Source: Streptomyces griseorubiginosus
GTDB taxonomy: Bacteria; Actinomycetota; Actinomycetes; Streptomycetales; Streptomycetaceae
Assembly: GCF_001514195.1 (NCBI RefSeq)
Contig: NZ_KQ948741.1
Span: forward strand, 124,001-188,000
Length of the DNA stretch: 64,000 nucleotides
Reading direction: 5' to 3'
The notes beneath the pieces were generated by a model that was given only the letters and a program-made list of their open reading frames with translations, was not told the origin of the DNA and did not search any database. The translations under genes and the position numbers were made by a program. How positions within the stretch are numbered: position 1 is the first letter of the stretch; each line of letters begins with the position of its first letter. Of the stretch, positions 22,693-32,014 are shown one piece after another.

Positions 22693-22711
22693 CTCTGAAG
22701 TTCCTCAACTC
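22693..22711. repeat. attR candidate of the AICE
   Basis: CTCTGAAGTTCCTCAACTC, the partner of 3795-3813. Beyond it the sequence returns to chromosomal character and a gene in the flanking block. Confidence 0.65.
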
Positions 22712-22809
22712 TGCTTTGGTCCGTGAGACGGAGGGGCATCTCCAGCTCACGCAACCGGCGAGGCGCCCACGGGGGGTCGCTTCGGGGGGTATCGGAAGGA
22801 GGGTGAGCC

Positions 22810-23163
22810 ATGGTCATCGGCATCATCCTGTTGGTCTTCGTGGTCGTGTTCCTGGTGGGTGTCGCGGCCGTCGTGTTCAGGAACGGCTCGACGCGGCGGC
22901 GGGTCCGGGCCGCCGGTGGAGGCGGCGCCGCGGGCAGCCAGAGCTGGTGGGTCGGCGGCGGCGGAGGCGGGTCGGACTCCGGGAGCTCCAGCGGGTACGA
23001 CGGGGGCGGCAGCCACCACGGTGGACACCACGGGGGCGGCAGCCACCACGGCGGACACGACGGGGGTGGCGGCCACCACGGTGGGCACTCCTGCGGCGGT
23101 GGGTCGTCCTGTGGTGGCGGGTCGTCCTGCGGCGGCGGGGGCGGATGCGGGGGAGGCAGCTGA
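22810..23163 (+). CDS. Gly/His/Cys-rich protein with N-terminal membrane anchor
   Basis: 117 aa from the ATG at 22810 (GGAGGGTGAGCC upstream). One hydrophobic helix (IGIILLVFVVVFLVGVAAVVF), a short basic stretch, then a low-complexity tail with repeats of GGGSHHGGH and GGGSSCGGG ending in CGGGS. His and Cys density suggests metal binding; this is inference. Composition and location are conserved in my memory of related chromosomes as a hypothetical gene. Confidence 0.8.
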   Translation: MVIGIILLVFVVVFLVGVAAVVFRNGSTRRRVRAAGGGGAAGSQSWWVGGGGGGSDSGSSSGYDGGGSHHGGHHGGGSHHGGHDGGGGHHGGHSCGGGSSCGGGSSCGGGGGCGGGS

Positions 23164-23216
23164 CACGGGGCAGCCGAGCTCCGTCAGGGGGAACCGCATC
23201 CGCGGACGGGGGGAGC

Positions 23217-23260
23217 GCGGGGGCGTGGGTCCGGACCTGGGTCGGGACCCACGCCCCCGC
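23217..23260 (+). terminator. terminator hairpin in a 402-bp gap
   Basis: GCGGGGGCGTGGGTCC (23217-23232) with GGACCCACGCCCCCGC (23245-23260), 16 perfect pairs. The rest of the gap (to 23565) shows no gene; it includes a GC-rich GCCGCCGCGGCG dyad near 23320. Confidence 0.87.
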
Positions 23261-23565
23261 TTGTCGCACTTTCACTCCGGTGCGGCAGTGCTCCGGCGCA
23301 CGCTCCGGCCGCCGCGGCGTGCGCCGCGGTTGAACAGTTGAGCTGTGGAGCCCACGGAGGGATGGAAACCCCACGAAGTTGGGTAAAAACGCTGTGTCGG
23401 CGCCACTGTTCATGATTCCCTCTCAATCACCAACACAGCCCCTCGGACGTCCTACGGACACGTCCTGACCTGCCGACTGGGCTGACCGGGCCGATCCCCC
23501 CACAGTCGCCCGGGTGTGCCGGAACCCCACACCACCCTTTCTTTGCGTGCTAGCGGAGCCGATCC

Positions 23566-24090
23566 ATGCTCACGACCCTGAACACCTCGTACACCGACAC
23601 GCGCGCGGCCGACCTCGCCTGGGCCCTGGGGCGTGAGCCGCTGCCCGCCCTCGCCACGCTCGACCTCGAACTCGCCGGGGCGAAGCTTCAGTTGAGACTC
23701 CTCGGTGCCTCCCACCAAGTGCTCCTCGAGGAGGCGCGGGGCACCTGTTCGGAGACCGTGGCCTGCATCGCCGGCAGCAGCACACCGCTGCCGCTGGGCG
23801 TGGCCAAGCGGGTGGGTGACTGGGAGTACGAGTTCGCGGCCCGGCTCGAGCGGTTGTCGCCCGGTCAGTTCGCGGGCCGCGCACAGGAGTTGCTGGCGCT
23901 GGTGTCCGACCATCCGAACGGACTTGCCGGTGTCTTCCCGGGCAGCCCGCACGCGTTCACGGCGATGCTGGCCCAGCGCCACGAGGGCCAGGTGCACTGG
24001 CGGACCTGGCACGCGTACCCGCAGGACGGGCAGTTGGTGGCCACCAGGACCCGGGTGGGGGCCCGGGTTCCGGTCGCGACGTCGGGGTGA
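23566..24090 (+). CDS. DUF2617 family protein
   Basis: 174 aa from the ATG at 23566. Recognised by the family pattern: DLAWALGREPLPALATLDLEL near the N-terminus, LQLRLLGASHQVLLE, a central FAARLERLSPGQF, and HEGQVHWRTWHAYPQDGQLV at about 140-160. Soluble, no signal. The family is actinobacterial and uncharacterised; in Streptomyces it lies directly before the membrane spermidine-synthase-like gene as here. Confidence 0.88.
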   Translation: MLTTLNTSYTDTRAADLAWALGREPLPALATLDLELAGAKLQLRLLGASHQVLLEEARGTCSETVACIAGSSTPLPLGVAKRVGDWEYEFAARLERLSPGQFAGRAQELLALVSDHPNGLAGVFPGSPHAFTAMLAQRHEGQVHWRTWHAYPQDGQLVATRTRVGARVPVATSG

Positions 24091-24147
24091 GCCGGTGGTG
24101 CGGTCCGGCGGCATGACAAACACCTGTTTCCCGATTGACCCCCGTTT

Positions 24148-24159
24148 CCACACGTGTGG
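24148..24159. promoter_or_regulatory. 12-bp palindrome in the promoter of the next gene
   Basis: CCACACGTGTGG, located between TTGACC (about 24135) and TAACGTAACGT (about 24182). A candidate operator. Confidence 0.5.
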
Positions 24160-24198
24160 GTGACGAAGCGTGCCCGAGCCGTAACGTAACGTCGCACC

Positions 24199-25836
24199 GT
24201 GATCGAGCCGCACGCCCCCGCCCCGCCCGGCGCTCCGCCGCCCTGGGCCGGGCCCGCGCGGCTGCCGGTCCGGCAGGGGACCGGGCGGTTCCTCGTCCTC
24301 GCGTGCGTCTTCGTCTGCGCGGCCTGCGGACTGGTGTACGAGCTCGAACTGGTCGCCCTGGCCTCGTACTTGATCGGTGACTCCGTCACCCAGGCGTCCG
24401 TGGTGCTCTCCGTCATGGTCTTCGCGATGGGCATCGGCTCACTCGCCGCCAAGCGGCTGCGCGGGCTCGCCGCGGCCGCGTTCGGTGCCCTGGAGGCGCT
24501 CCTCGCCCTGGTCGGCGGGTGCAGCGCGATGGCCCTGTACGCCGTCTTCGCCTGGACCGGCGACTGGGGCGGGCCGTGGGCGAGCGGGCCGCGCTGGCTC
24601 CTGGTCGCCTTCTCGCTCGCCATCGGCCTGCTCATCGGCGCCGAGGTCCCCCTGCTGATGGAGCTCATCCAGCGCATCCGCCGCCAGGACGCGGGCGGCG
24701 CCGTCGCCGACCTGTTCGCGGCGGACTACGTCGGCGCCCTCGTCGGAGGCCTCGCCTTCCCCTTTCTCCTGCTGCCCCAGCTGGGCCAGTTGACCGGCGC
24801 CCTGCTCACCGGCGCGGTCAACGCGGTCGCGGGCGGCACCCTGGTCCTCGGCCTGTTCCGGCGCGATCTGACCCGCAGGGCCCGCTGGCTGCTGCTGGGC
24901 GCCAACCTCGCCGTGCTCGGCGTCCTCGCCACCGCCGCCGTCCTCGTCGACGACTTCGAACGGGCCGCGCGGGAGGCGGTCTACGGCAAGGACGTCCGGG
25001 TCGCCGTCCAGAGCGGCGTCCAGGAGGTCGTCCTCACCGGCGGCACCGGCGGCCGCCCCCTCGACCTCTTCCTCGACGGCCGGCTCAGGGTCAGCGGCCG
25101 TGACGAGGACCGCTACCACGAGGCCCTCGTCCACCCCGCGATGAACGGCCCCCACGCGCGCGTGCTCGTCCTCGGCGGCGGTGACGGCCTCGCCGCCCGC
25201 GAGGTGCTCCGCTACCCGAGCGTCCAACGCGTCGATGTCGTCGAGCTCGACCCCACCGTGGTGGACCTGGCCCGCAGCGACCCGGCGCTCTCCCGCCTCA
25301 ACGGCCATGTGTACGGCGACGCGCGCGTGCACGTGATCGTCGCGGACGCCTTCCGCGGACTGCGCACCGGGCTCCCGGAGCCGTCGTACGACGTGGTCGT
25401 CGCCGATCTGCCCGACCCCGGGATCACCGCGAGCACCAAGCTGTACTCCCAGGAGTTCTACGGCCTGGTCCGCCGCGTCCTCGCCCCCGACGGCCGTCTC
25501 GTCGTGCACGCCGGGCCGCTCGCCGCCCGCCCCCGGGTCTTCTGGACGGTGGAGGCGACCATGCGCGCGGCCGGCCTGCACACCACGCCCTACCGCCTCG
25601 CCGGCCGCGCCTCGGACGTCCCGTCGGGTCCCGACCGCACGGCCCGCGCGTCGAGGAGCCCGGACGACTGGGGCTTCGTGCTGGCGTCCCCGCACACCCG
25701 CCCGCCGCTGGCCCTGGGCCCCCGGGTGCCGGGGGCGCGCCTGACGCCGGGGGCCCTGCGGGAGGCCGGGAGGGCGGCGGCCGCGACGAGGATCGGTGGG
25801 CTGCCCGCGTCCACGTTGGTGCATCCGCGGTACTGA
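24199..25836 (+). CDS. membrane spermidine-synthase-like aminopropyltransferase
   Basis: 545 aa from the GTG at 24199. The first half has seven or so membrane helices (about 30-255); the second half is a Rossmann methyltransferase-like fold of the SpeE type: LFLDGRLRVSGRDEDRYHEALVHPAM, VLVLGGGDGLAAREVL (nucleotide loop), VDVVELDPTVVDLAR, VVVADLPDPG and LYSQEFYGLV. The family transfers aminopropyl groups to polyamines; membrane-anchored versions are common in actinobacteria and their substrates are uncertain. Preceded by DUF2617, transcribed the same way. Confidence 0.88.
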   Translation: MIEPHAPAPPGAPPPWAGPARLPVRQGTGRFLVLACVFVCAACGLVYELELVALASYLIGDSVTQASVVLSVMVFAMGIGSLAAKRLRGLAAAAFGALEALLALVGGCSAMALYAVFAWTGDWGGPWASGPRWLLVAFSLAIGLLIGAEVPLLMELIQRIRRQDAGGAVADLFAADYVGALVGGLAFPFLLLPQLGQLTGALLTGAVNAVAGGTLVLGLFRRDLTRRARWLLLGANLAVLGVLATAAVLVDDFERAAREAVYGKDVRVAVQSGVQEVVLTGGTGGRPLDLFLDGRLRVSGRDEDRYHEALVHPAMNGPHARVLVLGGGDGLAAREVLRYPSVQRVDVVELDPTVVDLARSDPALSRLNGHVYGDARVHVIVADAFRGLRTGLPEPSYDVVVADLPDPGITASTKLYSQEFYGLVRRVLAPDGRLVVHAGPLAARPRVFWTVEATMRAAGLHTTPYRLAGRASDVPSGPDRTARASRSPDDWGFVLASPHTRPPLALGPRVPGARLTPGALREAGRAAAATRIGGLPASTLVHPRY

Positions 25837-25847
25837 GCGGGGCGGGT

Positions 25848-25943
25848 CTTCGGTGGATCGGTTCTTCGGCTGACCGGTCCTTCGGTGGATCGGTTCTTCG
25901 GCCGACCAGTCCTTTGGCGTTCCGGTCCTTTGGCGTTCCGGCG
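25848..25943 (+). repeat. short tandem repeats, two kinds in a row
   Basis: A 32-bp unit (25848-25879) is repeated at 25880-25911 with two changes; then a 16-bp unit CTTTGGCGTTCCGGTC (25912-25927) is repeated at 25928-25943. The units share the CTTCGG/CTTTGG start. Non-coding, between the aminopropyltransferase and the SRPBCC gene. Confidence 0.9.
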
Positions 25944-26008
25944 CGACCCGCGGTCACTTTCGACGAACGGGAGTGCCGCGAGGGGCCCCCGTAGGTAGGC
26001 TCGCGAGC

Positions 26009-27205
26009 ATGGAGCATGAGGTGTTCGTTCCGGTTCCGGCCGAGCGGCTGAGGGAGGCCCTGGGGGACCCCGCGAGGGTGGCCCGGGCGGTTCCCGGGCT
26101 CCAGCAGGACGCCGGCGCGGAGCCCGTCGCCGGGCGCCTGAAGGTGCGGGTCGGCAGCCACTCCGTCACCTACCGCGGGGCCGTCCGCCTCACCGGCCGC
26201 GACGACGGCTCCTACACCGCCGACGGCGAGGCCACCGAGGCCCGCGGCACCGGCTCGGTCCACCTCTCCCTCACCCTGCGCCTGCGCGACACCGACGACG
26301 GCACGACCCTGGCCTTCGAGGCGACGGCCACGGCGGACGGCCGCATCACGGAACTCCCGCAGGACGCGGTCGGCTCCGCGGTCGTACGCCTGCTGAACCG
26401 TTTCGCGGAGGGGTTGGCCGAGGCGGAGAAGGGCGCGCGGGAGCCGGCCGAGCAGCAGCGCGCGGAACACACGGGCGAGCGGGAGCGCGCGGAGCACGGG
26501 GGAGTACAGGAGAGCGCGGAGCACGGGGAAGAGCAGGAGCGGGAGGAGGAGCCGGAGCAGCGGAAGCGGGCGGAGGAGCGGGGAGTACCGGACAGGGCGG
26601 AGGAGCCGGAGCAGCGGAAGCGGGCTGAGGAGCAGGGAGGACCGGACCGGGCGGAGAAGCCGGAAGGGTCGGAGCAGGCAGAGGAGTTGGAGCAGCGGAA
26701 GCAGGCTGAGGAGCCGGAAGGGCCGGAGCGGACGGAGGGGTCGGAGGCAGCGACCTCCCAGGACTCGCCGACGCCCGAACCCGAAGAGACCCCGGCGCCG
26801 CGCGAAGAGGCCCCGGCGCCGCTCGACCAGGCTCCGGCGCCGCCCGAAGAAACCTCGGAGCCGCTCGACGAGGCTCCGGCGCCGCTCGACGAAACTCCGG
26901 CTCCGCCCGACGAGTCCCCGGCTCCCCCCGAAGAGCCCCCGACCCCGACCGCCCCGACCCCCGCCCCCGATCAGGACTTCACCGAACCCCTCAACCCCCC
27001 GGCCGAGGCCGCCCACGCCCGCCGTACGATGATCGGCCGCAGCGCGGAGGAGGTCGACCACGCGCCCCCGCGCGGCCGTTACGCCCCCGTCCCGGCCCCC
27101 CAGACCGTCACCGCCGGCGCGACCCTGCGCTGGGCGGCCCCCGCCGCGGCCGTCGCGCTGGCGTCGGCGATCGTGGTCACGCGCGTGCTGAGGAAACGGC
27201 GTTGA
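26009..27205 (+). CDS. SRPBCC (CoxG-like) protein with long charged repeat and C-terminal anchor
   Basis: 398 aa from the ATG at 26009. Residues 1-140 form a CoxG-like SRPBCC fold (VPAERLREALGDPARVARAVPGLQ; VRLTGRDDGSYTADGEA). About 145-250 is an acidic low-complexity stretch built on the repeat EEPEQRKRAEE; 250-315 is a Pro/Ala/Glu repeat (EEAPAPLD-like units); a single helix near the end (WAAPAAAVALASAIVVTRVL) anchors it to the membrane. Carbon-monoxide-dehydrogenase CoxG relatives anchor partners at the membrane, but there are no cox genes here. The repeats are probably length-variable between strains. Confidence 0.83.
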   Translation: MEHEVFVPVPAERLREALGDPARVARAVPGLQQDAGAEPVAGRLKVRVGSHSVTYRGAVRLTGRDDGSYTADGEATEARGTGSVHLSLTLRLRDTDDGTTLAFEATATADGRITELPQDAVGSAVVRLLNRFAEGLAEAEKGAREPAEQQRAEHTGERERAEHGGVQESAEHGEEQEREEEPEQRKRAEERGVPDRAEEPEQRKRAEEQGGPDRAEKPEGSEQAEELEQRKQAEEPEGPERTEGSEAATSQDSPTPEPEETPAPREEAPAPLDQAPAPPEETSEPLDEAPAPLDETPAPPDESPAPPEEPPTPTAPTPAPDQDFTEPLNPPAEAAHARRTMIGRSAEEVDHAPPRGRYAPVPAPQTVTAGATLRWAAPAAAVALASAIVVTRVLRKRR

Positions 27206-27218
27206 GTACTGTCGTCCC

Positions 27219-28007
27219 GTGAGCCATGAAGAGATCACGCTGACCGCGGGCGATGCGGAAGTGACCTTGCAGCCGTCAAACGGCGGACGCGTCGGGGGAC
27301 TTCGGGTCGGAGGCGTCGAACTGCTGCGGCAGGGCGAGCGTTTCGGCTGCTTCCCGATGGTTCCCTGGTGCGGCCGCATCCGGGACGGCCGCTTCCGCGA
27401 CGGCGCCACCACCCACCAGATGCCGCTCAACTCCCCACCGCACGCCATCCACGGCACCGCCCGCGACGGCGCCTGGACCGTCGCCCGCAGCGGCACCGAC
27501 GAGGCGGTGATGACGTACGACCTCGTCGAGCCCTGGCCCTGGCCCGGCCGTGTCACCCAGATCGCGGCGCTCACCCCGGACGCCCTCACGCTCACGATCT
27601 CCGTCGAGACGTACGACTCCTCCTTCCCGGCCCAGATCGGCTGGCACCCCTGGTTCAACCGCACTCTGGGCGGCGAGGGCGTGCGGGTCGACTTCACACC
27701 CGCCTGGCAGGAGGAGCGCGGCGAGGACCACCTGCCGACCGGCCACCGCGTCGACCCGAAGCCGAGTCCATGGGACGACTGCTTCGGCATGCCCGAGGGC
27801 GTGGACGTCACCCTCACCTGGCCCGGACAGCTGGAGCTGAAGGTCACCAGCCGCGAGGAATGGGTCGTGGTCTACGACGAGCAGGAGGCCGCCGTCTGCG
27901 TGGAGCCGCAGACCGGGCCGCCCAACGGCCTGAACACCCTGCCGCGCCTGGTCACGCCCCTGGAGCCGCTGGAGGCCTCGACGACCTGGACCTGGCGGCG
28001 CCTCTAA
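27219..28007 (+). CDS. aldose 1-epimerase family protein
   Basis: 262 aa from the GTG at 27219, 13 bp after the previous stop. Galactose-mutarotase-like fold: FPMVPWCGRIRDGRF with PWCGRI, HAIHGTARDGAW (first catalytic His), IGWHPWFNR (second His), WDDCFG and CVEPQTGPPNGLN (catalytic Glu). Interconverts alpha and beta anomers of sugars or a related hexose-6-phosphate. It is 10 bp upstream of pyrE, so the two are probably co-transcribed. Confidence 0.9.
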   Translation: MSHEEITLTAGDAEVTLQPSNGGRVGGLRVGGVELLRQGERFGCFPMVPWCGRIRDGRFRDGATTHQMPLNSPPHAIHGTARDGAWTVARSGTDEAVMTYDLVEPWPWPGRVTQIAALTPDALTLTISVETYDSSFPAQIGWHPWFNRTLGGEGVRVDFTPAWQEERGEDHLPTGHRVDPKPSPWDDCFGMPEGVDVTLTWPGQLELKVTSREEWVVVYDEQEAAVCVEPQTGPPNGLNTLPRLVTPLEPLEASTTWTWRRL

Positions 28008-28017
28008 GCTGACAGGC

Positions 28018-28566
28018 ATGACTGACGCGCGTGCCGCCCTGAAGCAGCAGATTCTCGACAAGGCCGTGGTGCACGGCAAGGTGACCCTGTCGTCCGGCCT
28101 GGAGGCCGACTACTACGTCGACCTGCGCCGCATCACCCTGGACGGCGAGGCGGCCCCGCTGGTCGGGCAGGTGCTCCTGGACCTGACCGCGGACCTGGAG
28201 TTCGACGCGGTCGGCGGCCTGACCATGGGCGCCGACCCGGTCGCCGGCGCCATGCTGCACGCGGCCGCCGCGCGCGGGCAGCGCCTGGACGCGTTCGTCG
28301 TGCGCAAGGCGGCGAAGGCGCACGGCATGCAGCGCCGGGTGGAGGGCCCCGACATCGCGGGCCGCCGGGTGGTGGTGGTCGAGGACACCTCGACCACCGG
28401 TGGCTCCCCGCTCGAAGCGGTCGCGGCGGTGCGCGAGGCGGGTGCGGAGGTGGTCGCGGTCGCGACGATCGTCGACCGCGCGACCGGCGCCGCCGAGAAG
28501 ATCGAACAGGGCGCGGGCGTCCCGTACCTGTTCGCGTTCGGCAAGGACGAGCTGGGTCTCGCCTGA
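28018..28566 (+). CDS. pyrE: orotate phosphoribosyltransferase
   Basis: 182 aa from the ATG at 28018. It converts orotate and PRPP to OMP in pyrimidine synthesis. Visible: VTLSSGLEADYYVDLRRI at the N-terminus (orotate site), the flexible-loop lysines VRKAAKAHGMQRRVEG and the PRPP-binding motif VVVVEDTSTTGGSPLEAV. Typical length for actinobacterial PyrE. It lies away from the main pyr operon, following the aldose epimerase gene by 10 bp. Confidence 0.96.
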   Translation: MTDARAALKQQILDKAVVHGKVTLSSGLEADYYVDLRRITLDGEAAPLVGQVLLDLTADLEFDAVGGLTMGADPVAGAMLHAAAARGQRLDAFVVRKAAKAHGMQRRVEGPDIAGRRVVVVEDTSTTGGSPLEAVAAVREAGAEVVAVATIVDRATGAAEKIEQGAGVPYLFAFGKDELGLA

Positions 28567-28713
28567 GTTATCCACAGGCTGAGACGGCTCGGGCGAAGCA
28601 TCCGGGCGAGTCTGGAAAGATGGGGCCGACGATGACGTCGAACCCCCACACAAGGTCTAGGTCAGGGCCGTAAGTACGCCGTACGCCAACCCGCAGATAC
28701 AAGGAGCGGACAC

Positions 28714-29745
<1,032 letters not shown>

Positions 29746-29768
29746 GGCCCTGCACGACTGATCGCGGT

Positions 29769-29794
29769 GAGCCCGGTGCTGCGGCACCGGGCTC
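29769..29794. terminator. fba terminator
   Basis: GAGCCCGGTGC (29769-29779), loop TGCG, GCACCGGGCTC (29784-29794); 24 bp after the fba stop and 17 bp before the MFS start. Confidence 0.9.
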
Positions 29795-29810
29795 GCTGTA
29801 TACCTGGGTC

Positions 29811-31280
29811 ATGCCCGATGTCCGGCTGGCCTCGCCGCAAGGCAAGTGGATCCTGCTCACCACCGTCCTCGGCTCCAGCATGGCGATGCTGGACTCGACG
29901 GTCGTCAACGTCGCCCTGCCACGCATCGGCCGCGACCTGGACGCCGACCTCGCCGCCCTTCAGTGGACGGTCAACGCGTACATGCTCACGCTGGCCGGGC
30001 TGATCCTGCTCGGCGGTTCCCTCGGCGACCGGTACGGCCGCCGCAAGGTCTTCGTCGTCGGCGTCGTGTGGTTCGCGGCGGCCTCGCTGCTGTGCGGGCT
30101 CGCCCCGAACGCCGGTGTCCTCGTCGCCGCCCGGGCCCTCCAGGGCGTCGGCGGCGCGCTGCTCACGCCGGGGTCCCTGGCCCTGATCCAGGCCTCCTTC
30201 CACCCCGACGACCGGGGCCGGGCCGTCGGCCTGTGGTCCGGGTTCGGCGGCATCGGGGCGGCCGTGGGGCCGTTCGTGGGCGGCTGGCTGGTGGACGGGC
30301 CGGGCTGGCGCTGGGTGTTCCTGCTCAACGTCCCGCTGGCCCTGGTGTGTGCGCCGATCGCGGTACGGCACGTCCCGGAGTCGGCGGACGGCCGTACGGA
30401 CCACGGGCGCTTCGACGTGCTCGGCGCGGTCCTCGGCGCGCTGACGCTCGCGCTGGTGACGTACGCGCTCATCGAGGCCCGTTCCGGCTCCCTGGTGGTC
30501 GTCGTCACGGCCGTCGCCGGACTGGCCGCCGGGGTGGCCTTCGTGTCCGTCGAGAAGCGGCGGCCCGATCCGATGATGCCGCTCGGGATCTTCGCCTCCC
30601 GGCAGTTCACGGCGGTGAACCTGGTGACGCTGTGCGTGTACGCGGCCTTCGGCGGGTTCTTCTTCCTGGCCGCCCTCCAGCTCCAGGTGGTGGTGGGCTG
30701 GTCGGCCCTCGCGGCCGGTACGGCGCTGCTGCCGACGACCGCGCTGATGCTGTTGTTCTCGGCGCGTTCGGGTGCGCTGGCGGACCGGATCGGGCCGCGT
30801 ATCCCGCTCACCGTGGGCCCGCTGCTGTGTGCGGCGGGGATGCTGCTGATGCTGCGGGTCGGCCCCGACGCGTCGTACCTCGCCGATGTCCTGCCGGCGC
30901 TGCTCGTCCTCGGGACCGGCATGGTCACCCTCGTCGCACCGCTGACGGCGACGGTGCTGGGGTCGGTGGACACCTCGCGGGCGGGCCTGGCGAGCGGGAT
31001 CAACAACGCGGCGGCCCGGGCGGCGGGGTTGATCGCGGTGGCGGCGTTGCCGCTGGTCGCGGGGATGGGGTCGGAGGCATACCGGTCGGCTTCGGCGTTC
31101 GACAGTGCGTTCGGGCGGGCGATGGTGGTCTGTGCGGGGGTGTTGGTGGTGGGGTCCGTGGTGGCTTTCGCCATGGTGCGGTCGCTGCCGGCGGGGTGTC
31201 GGCGACCGGAGTGCCGGACGCATGGGAGTGTTCTGACACCGCCGCTGGAGGGGGAGCGGACGCGGGGGCGGTTGTCGTAG
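29811..31280 (+). CDS. MFS drug exporter, DHA2 (EmrB/QacA) family
   Basis: 489 aa from the ATG at 29811. Fourteen-helix transporter pattern: LDSTVVNVALPRI in helix 1 (motif D1), GGSLGDRYGRRKVF (motif A between helices 2 and 3), ARALQGVGGALLTPGSLALI (motif B/C region), and repeated GxxxGPxxGG-like motif GGIGAAVGPFVGGWLV. Proton-driven efflux of hydrophobic drugs or metabolites is the family role; substrate unknown. No adjacent TetR regulator. Its 3' part is low in codon diversity (many GCG/GGG) but intact. Confidence 0.9.
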   Translation: MPDVRLASPQGKWILLTTVLGSSMAMLDSTVVNVALPRIGRDLDADLAALQWTVNAYMLTLAGLILLGGSLGDRYGRRKVFVVGVVWFAAASLLCGLAPNAGVLVAARALQGVGGALLTPGSLALIQASFHPDDRGRAVGLWSGFGGIGAAVGPFVGGWLVDGPGWRWVFLLNVPLALVCAPIAVRHVPESADGRTDHGRFDVLGAVLGALTLALVTYALIEARSGSLVVVVTAVAGLAAGVAFVSVEKRRPDPMMPLGIFASRQFTAVNLVTLCVYAAFGGFFFLAALQLQVVVGWSALAAGTALLPTTALMLLFSARSGALADRIGPRIPLTVGPLLCAAGMLLMLRVGPDASYLADVLPALLVLGTGMVTLVAPLTATVLGSVDTSRAGLASGINNAAARAAGLIAVAALPLVAGMGSEAYRSASAFDSAFGRAMVVCAGVLVVGSVVAFAMVRSLPAGCRRPECRTHGSVLTPPLEGERTRGRLS

Positions 31281-31300
31281 GTCGGCTGCGGGCCGGTGGG

Positions 31301-31400
31301 GGCTGGTCGCGCAGTTCCCCGCGCCCCTGAGTGGGTGCAGTCAGGGTCTGCCTAGCTGTGCCCACCGCTTTCAGGGGCGCGGGGAACTGCGCGACCAGCC
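31301..31400. repeat. long perfect inverted repeat (Streptomyces intergenic repeat type)
   Basis: A 30-bp arm at 31301-31330 is perfectly inverted at 31371-31400, with a 40-nt middle holding a smaller GTGGG/CCCAC dyad. The arm text (core CGCGCAGTTCCCCGCG) is a repeat that I recall from many Streptomyces intergenic regions. It should act as a strong terminator here and is probably one copy of a dispersed family. Confidence 0.9.
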
Positions 31401-31451
31401 ACGACGGACCCGCGGACAACGACGGACCCCAAGCCGAGGGAAACTGGACCC

Positions 31452-31865
31452 ATGTCGATTCACGAAAACCTTCTCGGGGGCCCGCCCCCGACCCACCTCC
31501 CCGACGACCCGGAGCCCCGCGAGCTCCTGGCGAACGGCACCGCCCCCGCGGATGTCGCCGCGAAGTACCCCACCTCCTCCCTCGCCTGGGCCCAGCTCGC
31601 CGACGAGGCGTTCGAGCGGGGCAGTGTCATGGAGTCGTACGCCTACGCCCGCACCGGCTACCACCGCGGCCTGGACGCGCTGCGCCGCAACGGCTGGAAG
31701 GGTCACGGCCCGGTCCCCTGGGAGCACGAGCCGAACCGCGGCTTCCTGCGCGCCCTGCACGCCCTGGCCCGCGCCGCGGGATCCATCGGCGAGCAGGAGG
31801 AGTACGAGCGCTGCTCGCAGTTCCTGAAGGACTCCTCGCCGACGGCGGCCCAGACGCTGGGCTGA
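31452..31865 (+). CDS. DUF3151 family protein
   Basis: 137 aa from the ATG at 31452. Family pattern: LLGGPPPTHLPDDPEPRELL at the N-terminus, VAAKYPTSSLAWAQLADEAF with TPR-like spacing, YARTGYHRGLDALRRNGWKGHGPVPWEH, NRGFLRALHALARAA. Short helical protein found throughout actinobacteria; function unknown. Followed by a good terminator. Confidence 0.93.
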   Translation: MSIHENLLGGPPPTHLPDDPEPRELLANGTAPADVAAKYPTSSLAWAQLADEAFERGSVMESYAYARTGYHRGLDALRRNGWKGHGPVPWEHEPNRGFLRALHALARAAGSIGEQEEYERCSQFLKDSSPTAAQTLG

Positions 31866-31883
31866 TCCGCCGTACGTTCTCCG

Positions 31884-31909
31884 GGCCCGCCTGTGTGATC
31901 AGGCGGGCC
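31884..31909 (+). terminator. terminator after the DUF3151 gene
   Basis: GGCCCGCCTG (31884-31893), loop TGTGAT, CAGGCGGGCC (31900-31909), followed by TTGCCTTTTGC. Confidence 0.9.
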
Positions 31910-32014
31910 TTGCCTTTTGCGCGGACCATGGAAGAGGATGCCCGGCGGGGACCGGGGCCCCGTGTCGGTAACGGCAGGGCGGACCGCTACCCGGAGTAAT
32001 AACAGGAGACAGCG

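Larger units (their letters stand above)
3801..22711. mobile_element. AICE (actinomycete integrative and conjugative element), about 18.9 kb
   Basis: Between the two core repeats lie all modules expected of an AICE: tyrosine integrase and excisionase at the right end, prim-pol/ATPase replication genes with an iteron origin, a single FtsK-like TraB DNA translocase for double-stranded conjugal transfer, Spd-type small membrane proteins, and a GntR/XRE/Nudix/HD regulatory block. The left 5 kb (4142-8929) is visibly poorer in GC and richer in rare codons than the flanks, and holds the defence-like cargo. It appears complete: no frameshift or deletion is seen in the core modules. The insertion site is intergenic, not a tRNA gene. 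Confidence 0.93.

Noticed and set aside
22975..23160. CRISPR-like array in the Gly/His-rich gene
   Set aside because: The repeats are codon-phased low-complexity protein coding sequence, not repeat-spacer units.
25424..27847. Long minus-strand open frame of 807 codons over the SRPBCC and aldose epimerase genes
   Set aside because: Low-complexity RLL/RPL repeats arise from the reverse of the E/R/Q repeat region; both + strand genes have starts, ribosome sites and domains.
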